Below, one piece after another: positions 1 through 5,851 of a stretch of DNA of 5,851 nt. The stretch lies in assembly GCA_020444775.1 (NCBI GenBank), contig JAGRHX010000625.1, positions 1 to 5,851 on the forward strand, written 5' to 3'. The notes under the pieces are model-generated. The model was not told the origin of the DNA. It saw nothing but the letters and a program-made list of their open reading frames with translations, and did not search any database. Position 1 is the stretch's first letter; each line of letters begins with the position of its first letter. Source of the DNA: Gammaproteobacteria bacterium. GTDB taxonomy: Bacteria; Pseudomonadota; Gammaproteobacteria; HK1. Both the position numbers and the translations under genes were made by a program.

Positions 1-525
<525 letters not shown>

Positions 526-530
526 GGCGA

Positions 531-559
531 AGATTACCGAGCGGGACGGGCCCCAACAA
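531..559 (-). promoter_or_regulatory. Weak candidate promoter for leuS
   Basis: On the minus strand a TTGTTG (-35, plus coordinates 554-559) is separated by exactly 17 nt from TAATCT (-10, 531-536). Each hexamer matches the sigma-70 consensus at only about three positions. Transcription would start near 524, giving a leader of about 22 nt that consists largely of the inverted repeat at 507-525. Position and spacing are suggestive but the hexamers are poor. leuS could instead be read through from the parA-like gene. Confidence 0.25.
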
Positions 560-608
560 GGCGCGCGTCTCAATTCGTGAACGCAGTCCGTGGCTGGCGC
601 GGGTGCGA

Positions 609-1262
609 TCAGCCCGGCAGGCTCTTCTTGCTGTTGAGCCACTTGATGAGCGGTTGCCACAGCTCGATGTCGTGTCGGGCCCGCGAGGGGGCGATCTCGA
701 ATACGCCCAGACCGCGCTCGGCTGCATAGACATAGTTCTGGCTGTTGCGCAGGGTCGCGGCAAAGGGCAGCTTGCGACCGTCGGGCAGACGTACGGTGCG
801 CAGATAGTCCTCCAGCTCGTAGCGACCGGTCGAGCGCTCGCGTACCCGATTGGCAATGGTCGCCACCCGCACCTTGTTCTTGATGACCCGACCGGCTTCC
901 TTCAACTCCTCGAGAAAGCGCGCGGCCGCGTTCAGGTCGATCACCGACGGCACCACGGGAATGACCACGGTCTGTGCCTGCTTGAGCAGGCCACTGAGCT
1001 GCTCACCGTAGGCGCTGGCCGGTGAGTCCAGGATTGCGACCTCGGTGGCGCGTGGGGGCTTCTCGCCGTTGCAGGCGTCGACCCCGACGATCGGGCTGCG
1101 CTCGGCGGGCCGCAGCTCCAGCCAGTCCAGCGACGAGCGTTGCGGATCGAAATCCAGCAAGGCCACCTGCTTGCCGCGTTCGGCGTAATATGCGGCGAGG
1201 TTGGATGCGATCGTGGTCTTGCCGGTGCCCCCTTTGGCATTCAGCACGAGAATGGATCTCAT
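609..1262 (-). CDS. ParA/MinD-family ATPase, stand-alone
   Basis: A 217-residue deviant-Walker P-loop ATPase. Members of this family form ATP-dependent dimers that bind DNA or membrane and position cargo such as plasmids, chromosomes or protein complexes. The N-terminus [17 protein letters not shown] carries the deviant Walker A motif KGGTGKT at residues 10-16, with signature Lys10 and catalytic Lys15. LLDFDPQ at 35-41 is the A' (switch I) motif, followed by [10 protein letters not shown]. The Walker B segment is VAILDSPA at 75-82, with DSPA where ParA and MinD proteins often have DTPP or [13 protein letters not shown] follows at 101-109. I chose the ATG at 1262 because a GGAG lies 8 nt upstream and the KGGTGKT motif then sits about 10 residues in, as usual. 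An in-frame GTG at 1307 would add 15 residues unlike the family. There is no N-terminal HTH and no C-terminal amphipathic MinD helix is obvious. No parB follows: the next gene downstream is leuS, 106 nt away. The family is clear, but the cargo and role are unknown. Confidence 0.92.
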   Translation of the reverse strand: MRSILVLNAKGGTGKTTIASNLAAYYAERGKQVALLDFDPQRSSLDWLELRPAERSPIVGVDACNGEKPPRATEVAILDSPASAYGEQLSGLLKQAQTVVIPVVPSVIDLNAAARFLEELKEAGRVIKNKVRVATIANRVRERSTGRYELEDYLRTVRLPDGRKLPFAATLRNSQNYVYAAERGLGVFEIAPSRARHDIELWQPLIKWLNSKKSLPG

Positions 1263-1274
1263 CTCCAAAGCTCC
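1263..1274 (-). promoter_or_regulatory. Ribosome binding site of the parA-like gene
   Basis: Upstream of the ATG the minus strand reads TTTGGAGCTTTGGAG, a duplicated TTTGGAG. The distal GGAG (1271-1274) is 8 nt from the start codon, the usual spacing, while the proximal copy directly abuts the ATG. This settles the start at 1262 rather than the in-frame GTG at 1307. Confidence 0.65.
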
Positions 1275-1409
1275 AAACGGTCGTTGCGTTCTTCGATTTC
1301 GAGCCACTCGTCGGCCCGGGCATGTCGATGCCTCCCGCTCGGGCGCGCCGACCCTGGCTCGCCAGACATCCGATCCTGACCGCGCGAACCGGGCCTGGCG
1401 GGCAGGTCG

Positions 1410-1438
1410 AGTATATCAAGCGCGAACGACCGGTCTTG
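1410..1438 (-). promoter_or_regulatory. Extended -10 promoter for the parA-like gene
   Basis: The minus strand reads TGATATACT (plus coordinates 1410-1418). This is a TATACT hexamer, five of six bases matching TATAAT, preceded by the TGn of an extended -10 element. A weak AAGACC lies 17 nt upstream (1433-1438), which is acceptable because extended -10 promoters need little -35 contact. Transcription would start near 1403, leaving a leader of about 140 nt before the ATG at 1262. It is the best promoter-like sequence I found in the window. Confidence 0.5.
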
Positions 1439-1460
1439 TTGGCCGCGGTCCGGCCGCTCG

Positions 1461-1492
1461 ACCCCCGTTCAACCCGTTCAACCCCCGTTGAA
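1461..1492 (+). repeat. Three imperfect tandem repeats with an embedded inverted repeat, upstream of the DUF486 gene
   Basis: Three head-to-tail units occupy 1461-1491: ACCCCCGTTCA, ACCCGTTCA (two Cs shorter) and ACCCCCGTTGA. The unit length of 9-11 bp is close to one DNA helical turn. The junction of the last two units also makes a perfect inverted repeat, TTCAAC-CCCC-GTTGAA (1477-1492), which could be a two-fold operator or a short RNA hairpin in the leader. The cluster ends 41 bp before the GTG start at 1534. Binding by a regulator is inference; simple replication slippage is an alternative origin. Confidence 0.5.
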
Positions 1493-1524
1493 TCTCAAAG
1501 CTGGATTTCAAAGCAGATCCCAAA

Positions 1525-1528
1525 GAGG
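1525..1528 (+). promoter_or_regulatory. Ribosome binding site of the DUF486 gene
   Basis: GAGG, within AAAGAGGCG, lies 5 nt before the GTG at 1534. It supports this non-ATG start, as does the family-like N-terminus that results. Confidence 0.55.
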
Positions 1529-1533
1529 CGTGT

Positions 1534-1890
1534 GTGTACAACGTCGCCACCACCGTCGGCCTGCTCACCATCAGCAACGTCTTCATGACCTTTGCCTGGT
1601 ACGCTCATCTGAAGAACCTGGGTGGCAGACCCTGGCTGGTCGCTGCCCTGGTCAGCTGGGGCATCGCCCTGTTCGAGTACATGTTCCAGGTCCCGGCCAA
1701 CCGCATCGGCTACCAGGTGCTGGGGGTGGGGCAGCTGAAGATGTTGCAGGAGATCATCACCCTCACGGTGTTCGTGCCCTTCGCCTTCCTGTATATGAAG
1801 GAGCCGCTACGGCTGGACTATCTGTGGGCCAGCCTGTGCCTGTTGGGCGCGGTGTTCTTCGTCTTCAGACAGGACTGGTTCGGCGGTTGA
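1534..1890 (+). CDS. DUF486 / small DMT-type integral membrane protein
   Basis: A 118-residue, very hydrophobic protein with four predicted membrane helices at about residues 6-24, 32-50, 71-88 and 95-112. This is the usual size and layout of DUF486 proteins, which are half-size relatives of the drug/metabolite transporter superfamily. Family-type conserved stretches are visible: FMTFAWYAHLK (17-27), FEYMFQVPANRIGY (47-60) and QLKMLQEIITL (67-77). Members are presumed to work as dimers in the inner membrane; the substrate is unknown. The GTG start is supported by GAGG 5 nt upstream and by the alignment of helix 1. It is the only plus-strand gene here: divergent from the parA-like gene and convergent with tgpA, whose stop is 4 nt away. 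I see no terminator hairpin with a T-tract after the stop. Family assignment is strong; transport function is inferred from fold only. Confidence 0.9.
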   Translation: MYNVATTVGLLTISNVFMTFAWYAHLKNLGGRPWLVAALVSWGIALFEYMFQVPANRIGYQVLGVGQLKMLQEIITLTVFVPFAFLYMKEPLRLDYLWASLCLLGAVFFVFRQDWFGG

Positions 1891-1894
1891 GCGA

Positions 1895-4111
1895 TCACCC
1901 GTGGCCGGTCGGCCGGCGTGGTACGGCCTGTATCGCTGCGTCCAGCTCGCGCAGCGCCTGAGCACGGTCAATGTCGTCGGCGGGCGGACGGCCATATCTG
2001 GCCCTGGCAAGGCGCCGCAATGCCTCGCCCGCCGTCTCGGCCAGATGCGGATGACTGGCGGCGATGCGTGCGCTCAGATGCTCAAGGCCCTCGCTGGTGT
2101 CGCTGTGGATACCGTGCGCGCCGAGTCTGCGCCGCAGCCTGTGCCAGGCCCGCTGCAGTGGGTCCCGCGAGGGTGGCTGGCGCACCAGCCAGAGGCTGGC
2201 CAGCACCATCACGGTCACGGTTACTCCGAGTATCCACAGGGCCAGCTGGGTCAGGCTGGAAGCGTCGATGCCCAGACGACCGAGCAGTTGCTCCTGCTGT
2301 CGGTTTCCGTAGCCGAGCACCCAGCGATTCCAGGTCGAGTCCAGGTAGTCGAGCGTATGCTCGAGGTTCTTCCAGAGTCGATCGATGCCGCCGTCGTTGG
2401 CCAGCCGGTCGGCGCCGAGCTGGTCGCCGGCGAGCAACGTCGCACGCGCACCGATCTGCACGCGTTCAGGCGCCACGGCCGCGGTCGGATCGACCCTTAC
2501 CCAGCCGCGCTCGACGAGCCAGACCTCGCTCCACGCATGCGCGTCCCGTTGGCGCACGCTCAGATGACCGCTGATTGGATTGATCTCTCCACCCTGGTAA
2601 CCGGTCACCACCCGCGCCGGAATACCCGCCGCTCGCATCAGCACGGTGAACGCGCTCGCATAGTGCTCGCAAAAGCCTGCCCGGGTCTGGAACAGGAACT
2701 GATCCACGGGGTCACCCGGCAGCAACGGTGGGCTCAGGGTGTAGCTGAAGCCACCGTCGCGAAAAAAGCCCAGGGCCAGCTCCAGCAAAGCGCCGTCACT
2801 GGTCGCGAGGCGCTTCCAGCGGGCCGCGAGTTGACGTGCCATGGGATGCGCGTCCAGCGGCAGCTGCAGGTTGATGCGCATCACCGAGCGCGGATCCACG
2901 TCCAATCTGTAGCTGGTGGCGGAGACCATCTCGTAGCGGTAGTCGCGACGGATGCTGCGTCCGGAACGCAGCTCCAGATCGTGGTTCAGCATCGCGCCGG
3001 GCGGTAGCTCCACGGGCACGTCCAGGGCGAACAGCCAGCGTTGCTGGTGCGGCTCCAGCTCCACGCTGTAGCGGGTCAACGCACCGAGCGGCTGCACACC
3101 TTGTCGCGGCCGGCGATGGGGCGCCGGCGCGCGGTGCCAGGTCCTGCCATCGGTGCGGGTCAGCACCGGGCCACGCCAGTAGCGGTTGGAGGACGGCGGT
3201 GGCGGCGAATCGAAGTAGACACGAAAGGCCAGCGCGTCGGATTGGGACAGCTCGCTGAGATCACCCGGACTCATCTGTTCCGACAGACCGCTGACCCCGG
3301 CGTGGGCATCGCGCGGCAGCTTCCAAAGCGGTCCAGGCAGGCGTGGGAACAGGAAGAACAGGGCGAGCGCGATGGGCGCGGACCAGAACAGCGCGGTCGC
3401 GGCCTGGCGCAACGCGGCCCGCGCCTGAGCGGCCTGCGAGCGTCGTGAAGGCGTGCCCAGCACCCACATGCAGGCGGTGAGCTGAAGCACCACGAGCAAC
3501 ATGTAGCCGCCGGTGGTCAGCGACTGCGAGTACAGGAAATTGGTCAGGACCAGGAAGAAGCCGAGGAATATCACCACGTAGGCATCACGCGCGGCGCTGG
3601 TCTCGAGCAACTTGAGGGCGGCGAGCAGGGTCAGCAGGGCGATACCCGCCTCGCGTCCGAGCACCGTGCCCATGCTCAAGCCGACGCCGACGATGCAACA
3701 CAGGCCCAGCAACAGGGTGAGGATGCGTGGCGGCGTCGGTCGTTGCTGCCACACCAGCCAGCACTTGTAGAGGACGATCAGCGCGAACAGCGGCAGGACC
3801 CAGGCCGGCAGATGGGTCGCATGCGGCAGGCTGACCAACAACAGGGCGACACACATCCACAGCGTGCGGGCGCGGCTCAGCGTCCAGTCGGCAAGCTCGG
3901 GGTCGAGGCGTTCGCGACGCCGACCGAACCAGCGCCGCCGGCGCCCGGACGTAGTGCCGTTCGGTACCTGTCGTGAAGGGGTATCACCCGCGGTCGCGGC
4001 ATGGCCGCCGCCAATACCGTGCCTGCCGGTCCCGGTGGCTCGTTCGAGGTGATCGCGGATCGATTCGACGTTGCCGGCGCGGGAGACCGGCACTGTTCGC
4101 CCCGTGCCCAT
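1895..4111 (-). CDS. tgpA: TgpA-like transmembrane transglutaminase (DUF3488 / transglutaminase core / DUF4129)
   Basis: A 738-residue inner-membrane protein. A basic tail (1-80) is followed by a hydrophobic block of about six or seven segments (roughly 84-121, 130-170, 177-219 and 241-258). Next come the DUF3488 region, a transglutaminase-fold domain at about 460-550, one more membrane helix at 621-643, and a cytoplasmic DUF4129-like tail. The papain-like triad is intact: Cys481 (RAGFCEHYASA), His525 (RDAHAWSE) and Asp541 (WVRVDPTAA). In Pseudomonas aeruginosa the homologue TgpA is essential and its transglutaminase domain is periplasmic. The substrate is not settled, and some family members may act as proteases rather than cross-linkers. 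The ATG at 4111 shares its A with the TGA of the DUF58 gene, and GAGG lies 7 nt upstream, so the start is well supported. It yields an N-terminal extension of about 70 Arg/Gly/Thr-rich residues before the conserved membrane domain, which makes the protein longer than the roughly 660-residue family norm. It is the last gene of the three-gene operon. Confidence 0.95.
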   Translation of the reverse strand: MGTGRTVPVSRAGNVESIRDHLERATGTGRHGIGGGHAATAGDTPSRQVPNGTTSGRRRRWFGRRRERLDPELADWTLSRARTLWMCVALLLVSLPHATHLPAWVLPLFALIVLYKCWLVWQQRPTPPRILTLLLGLCCIVGVGLSMGTVLGREAGIALLTLLAALKLLETSAARDAYVVIFLGFFLVLTNFLYSQSLTTGGYMLLVVLQLTACMWVLGTPSRRSQAAQARAALRQAATALFWSAPIALALFFLFPRLPGPLWKLPRDAHAGVSGLSEQMSPGDLSELSQSDALAFRVYFDSPPPPSSNRYWRGPVLTRTDGRTWHRAPAPHRRPRQGVQPLGALTRYSVELEPHQQRWLFALDVPVELPPGAMLNHDLELRSGRSIRRDYRYEMVSATSYRLDVDPRSVMRINLQLPLDAHPMARQLAARWKRLATSDGALLELALGFFRDGGFSYTLSPPLLPGDPVDQFLFQTRAGFCEHYASAFTVLMRAAGIPARVVTGYQGGEINPISGHLSVRQRDAHAWSEVWLVERGWVRVDPTAAVAPERVQIGARATLLAGDQLGADRLANDGGIDRLWKNLEHTLDYLDSTWNRWVLGYGNRQQEQLLGRLGIDASSLTQLALWILGVTVTVMVLASLWLVRQPPSRDPLQRAWHRLRRRLGAHGIHSDTSEGLEHLSARIAASHPHLAETAGEALRRLARARYGRPPADDIDRAQALRELDAAIQAVPRRPTGHG

Positions 4112-5187
4112 CAGGAGGCCTCAGCGGCACCGTCGGTGCCGTCCGTGGTGGGTGCTCGGGCCGTGCCCGGCTCGGCGCGGCTCCGGCTCTTTGTGCTCGA
4201 TGTCGCAACCGCGGCGTTCAGCCCGTGCAGGGCCAGCGCCGCGAGGCAGCGGCTGCGCAGATTGGCCGTGTGTTGGTCGCCTACCACCCGATCGGGCAGC
4301 TCCAGGGCATAGCGTAGCCCTGACCGCTCCGCCTCCAGTACCCAGCGGCAGAGCTGCGACAGCCTGGTCTCCGGCTCGTCGGCGATCACCTCGTCGTAGC
4401 GCAGCCACAGCAGCCCACCCTGGCCGCCACTGAAGACCTTGACCGGCAACGACTCGTGGCGGGCCGCGGCCTTCCAGTGGACGTGCTTGGGCGTGTCACC
4501 TCGCTGAAAGGCACGCAGCCCGGCGAAGTCCTCTTCGCTGCCGCTGCGCGCCCGCGGGCCGGTCCGTTCCTCCGCGTAGGGTGCTGGCAGCGGTTGCTCG
4601 CCACGCGCCGCGGGATAGACCAGGCTACGAGCACGTAGTCGGATCGGCGCCCATGCGCGAAACAGTCCGAACGGATGTCGGCTGGCGAGCAGCACGCCAT
4701 CGAGGGTCTGCCAGCCGCGCCGCTGCGTGATCAAACCGAGTTGCGCACGATGCTCACCGCCGGCGGCGAGTGGCGCACGCACCACGACCGGGTCCGGGCT
4801 CGGAGACCGGAGTCCGGGCGCGCCCGCGGGTCTGGGATCGAGTCGAATCAGCACCCCGTGACGCTGTCGCCCGCCACGATTGTCGACCTGCACGGTGAAC
4901 CACGCGGTTTCGCCGGCGAACACCGGTGTTGCCGGCAACAGGCTCACCCGCAGACCATGCAGATCCCGGAACGCGAACAACATCGACAGCAGACCGACCG
5001 CGCCGAGCTGGAAGGTCATGAAGTAGCCCAGGTTGTTCTCGTAGTTCATCGAGCCGGCGAGCATCAGCAGCAGCACGAACGCGAACACCAGGCCCTGCCG
5101 GGTGGGCAGGATGTAGATGCGCCGACGGTCGATGACGAAGACCGGCTCGCCGCCGCTTTGCGGATCCCGGTCAGGGAATGGCGACAC
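4111..5187 (-). CDS. DUF58 membrane-anchored protein, partner of MoxR ATPase
   Basis: A 358-residue DUF58 protein. Two adjacent membrane helices (about 32-46 and 53-73) follow a short cytoplasmic N-terminus. After them come a beta-rich region, the family motif SRHPFGLFRAW (169-179) and the DUF58 signature at 216-244, which contains GSEEDFAGLRAFQRGD and PKHVHWKAAARHE. The remainder should adopt a von Willebrand A-like fold. DUF58 proteins are nearly always encoded beside a MoxR AAA+ ATPase and are thought to be its partner or client; no enzymatic activity is established. The start is a GTG at 5187. An in-frame TGA lies three codons upstream, and the next in-frame Met (47) would delete the first helix. 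No Shine-Dalgarno is evident, so translation probably depends on coupling to the moxR-type gene, which overlaps it by 17 nt. The last 28 residues (331-358) are a Ser/Arg/Ala/Thr/Gly-rich tail, probably disordered, ending at the 1-nt overlap with tgpA. Confidence 0.93.
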   Translation of the reverse strand: MSPFPDRDPQSGGEPVFVIDRRRIYILPTRQGLVFAFVLLLMLAGSMNYENNLGYFMTFQLGAVGLLSMLFAFRDLHGLRVSLLPATPVFAGETAWFTVQVDNRGGRQRHGVLIRLDPRPAGAPGLRSPSPDPVVVRAPLAAGGEHRAQLGLITQRRGWQTLDGVLLASRHPFGLFRAWAPIRLRARSLVYPAARGEQPLPAPYAEERTGPRARSGSEEDFAGLRAFQRGDTPKHVHWKAAARHESLPVKVFSGGQGGLLWLRYDEVIADEPETRLSQLCRWVLEAERSGLRYALELPDRVVGDQHTANLRSRCLAALALHGLNAAVATSSTKSRSRAEPGTARAPTTDGTDGAAEAS

Positions 5188-5851
5188 GATGGATCAGCTG
5201 CTCGCCCGGACCGGCTGCCGGGACGGACGAATCGGAGCCGGCCGCCTCGCCGCGCGCGTCGGCGGCCGCTGCTCGCGAGCGCAGCTCCGACGCGTCGGCG
5301 GGATGACTGCTCGGGTGCAGACGATGCGCGACCACTGCCGGCAGCACCGCCTGCACGTGCTCTGGTTCGACGTGGTCGTGGCCGGCGAGCAGCGCGTAGG
5401 CCTGACTGGCCCGCAGCAGCGACAGCCCCGCACGCGGCGAGAGCCCGGTCTCCCAGTCACGTCGGTTGCGAGTCTGGGCGATGATGGCCTGCAGATAATC
5501 GAGCAGCGGATCGGAGACGTAGACCTCGCCAGCCAACCGTTGTGCCGCCACCAGCTGCTCCGCGCTCATGACGGGCTCGAGGTTCTCCAGCAGGCTGCGT
5601 CGCTGTTCGCCACGCAACAGCTCGCGCTCAGCGGCGGGTGACGGATAGCCCACCTGCAGACGCATCAGGAATCGGTCCAGCTGGCTTTCCGGTAGTGCGA
5701 AGGTACCGATCTGGCGTTGTGGGTTCTGGGTCGCGATGACTACGAACGGTCTGGGCAGCGGACGACTGACGCCGTCCTGCGTGACCTGTTGTTCTTCCAT
5801 CGCCTCGAGCAGGGCGCTCTGGGTCTTCGGCGTCGCCCGGTTGATCTCGTC
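5171..5851 (-). CDS. MoxR-family AAA+ ATPase, C-terminal fragment (runs off the right edge)
   Basis: The last 226 residues of a MoxR-type AAA+ ATPase; family members are about 300-350 residues, so the Walker A half lies beyond the window. The fragment opens exactly at Walker B, DEINRATPKTQSALLEAM. It continues with the sensor 1 segment VIATQNP, then PESQLDRFLMRL (the MoxR arginine-finger region) and the sensor 2 segment GLSPRAGLSLLRASQAYALL. MoxR ATPases are cytoplasmic hexameric chaperone-like machines that act on, or with, proteins encoded nearby, often VWA or DUF58 proteins. The usual C-terminal ending is present (HRVAIP), but between VVAHRL and that ending sits an Ala/Ser/Gly/Arg-rich insert of about 35-40 residues. 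The stop overlaps the DUF58 start by 17 nt. It is the first visible gene of the operon; its start, and any promoter, are outside the window. Confidence 0.96.
   Translation of the reverse strand, partial: DEINRATPKTQSALLEAMEEQQVTQDGVSRPLPRPFVVIATQNPQRQIGTFALPESQLDRFLMRLQVGYPSPAAERELLRGEQRRSLLENLEPVMSAEQLVAAQRLAGEVYVSDPLLDYLQAIIAQTRNRRDWETGLSPRAGLSLLRASQAYALLAGHDHVEPEHVQAVLPAVVAHRLHPSSHPADASELRSRAAAADARGEAAGSDSSVPAAGPGEQLIHRVAIP

Larger units (their letters stand above)
1263..1533. other. Divergent intergenic region between the parA-like and DUF486 genes
   Basis: This 271-bp region separates two genes transcribed away from each other, so it should hold promoters for both. The half nearer the parA-like gene (about 1275-1400) is GC-rich leader in which I see no convincing coding frame and no family-like protein. 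The middle holds the extended -10 for the minus strand (1410-1418) and two small palindromic stretches (GACCGGTC at 1428-1435, and GCGG/CCGC around 1445-1457). The part nearer the plus-strand gene holds the tandem ACCCCCGTTCA-like units (1461-1491) and two TCAAAGC copies (1495-1501 and 1508-1514). I could not identify a convincing plus-strand sigma-70 promoter; TTGAAT at 1488-1493 resembles a -35 but lacks a -10 at the right distance. Confidence 0.6.

Noticed and set aside
1263..1307. GTG at 1307 as an alternative start for the parA-like gene
   Set aside because: It would add 15 residues ([15 protein letters not shown]) ahead of a normal ParA N-terminus. The ATG at 1262 has the well-spaced GGAG and the usual distance to the Walker A motif.
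1900..1920. GGCC/GGCC palindromic run (TGGCCGGTCGGCCGGC) just past the DUF486 stop as a terminator
   Set aside because: The stem is only about 4 bp with a tight loop, there is no T-tract on either strand, and it lies within the tgpA coding sequence.
1901..3007. A 368-codon open frame on the plus strand, antisense to the C-terminal half of tgpA
   Set aside because: High GC makes stop codons rare on the opposite strand. The translation is rich in Arg, Gln, His and Ala, shows no recognisable domain, and has no ribosome binding site that stands out. It lies over a clear transglutaminase gene with an intact catalytic triad.
4927..4940. Perfect 14-bp palindrome TGTTGCCGGCAACA, overlapping the 8-bp palindrome CACCGGTG (4921-4928)
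   Set aside because: It lies inside the DUF58 coding sequence, where it encodes LLPATPV. A perfect 14-bp palindrome is expected by chance in roughly a third of windows this size, and no second copy was seen.
4675..5484. A 269-codon plus-strand open frame opposite the DUF58 and moxR-type genes
   Set aside because: It is a GC-driven shadow: compositionally biased, without motifs, and spanning the junction of two real minus-strand genes.

Overview
The window is GC-rich, gene-dense DNA of ordinary chromosomal type. The LeuRS fragment and the MoxR / DUF58 / TgpA gene order point to a proteobacterium, most likely a high-GC gammaproteobacterium. I cannot name the genus from sequence alone. I see no rRNA, tRNA, CRISPR array, insertion sequence, integrase, phage gene or attachment site.

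Layout, left to right. (1) Positions 1-502, minus strand: the N-terminal 167 codons of leucyl-tRNA synthetase (leuS), running off the left edge. A short perfect inverted repeat lies just before its start codon, and a weak candidate promoter lies before that. (2) Positions 609-1262, minus strand: a small stand-alone ParA/MinD-type ATPase with no parB beside it. (3) Positions 1263-1533: a 271-bp divergent intergenic region with a good extended -10 promoter for the parA-like gene. Just upstream of the next gene it carries three imperfect tandem copies of an ACCCCCGTTCA-like unit. (4) Positions 1534-1890, plus strand: a 118-residue DUF486 (DMT-like) membrane protein, the only plus-strand gene. (5) Positions 1895-5851, minus strand: three overlapping genes transcribed in the order MoxR-type AAA+ ATPase (5' end beyond the window), DUF58 protein, TgpA-like transmembrane transglutaminase.

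How the genes fit together. The MoxR, DUF58 and TgpA genes overlap by 17 and 1 nt, so they are almost certainly one translationally coupled operon. The arrangement matches the widespread MoxR/DUF58/transglutaminase module. In it a cytoplasmic AAA+ ATPase is thought to act with a membrane-anchored DUF58 protein and a membrane enzyme whose transglutaminase-fold domain faces the periplasm, affecting the cell envelope. The operon ends only 4 nt from the stop codon of the convergent DUF486 gene. leuS and the parA-like gene run in the same direction and are separated by 106 nt, so they may be cotranscribed or separately promoted.

I found no convincing undescribed system. The points most worth a second look are the repeat cluster upstream of the DUF486 gene, the hairpin overlapping the leuS translation start region, the long basic N-terminal extension of the TgpA homologue, and the ParA-like ATPase without a partner.
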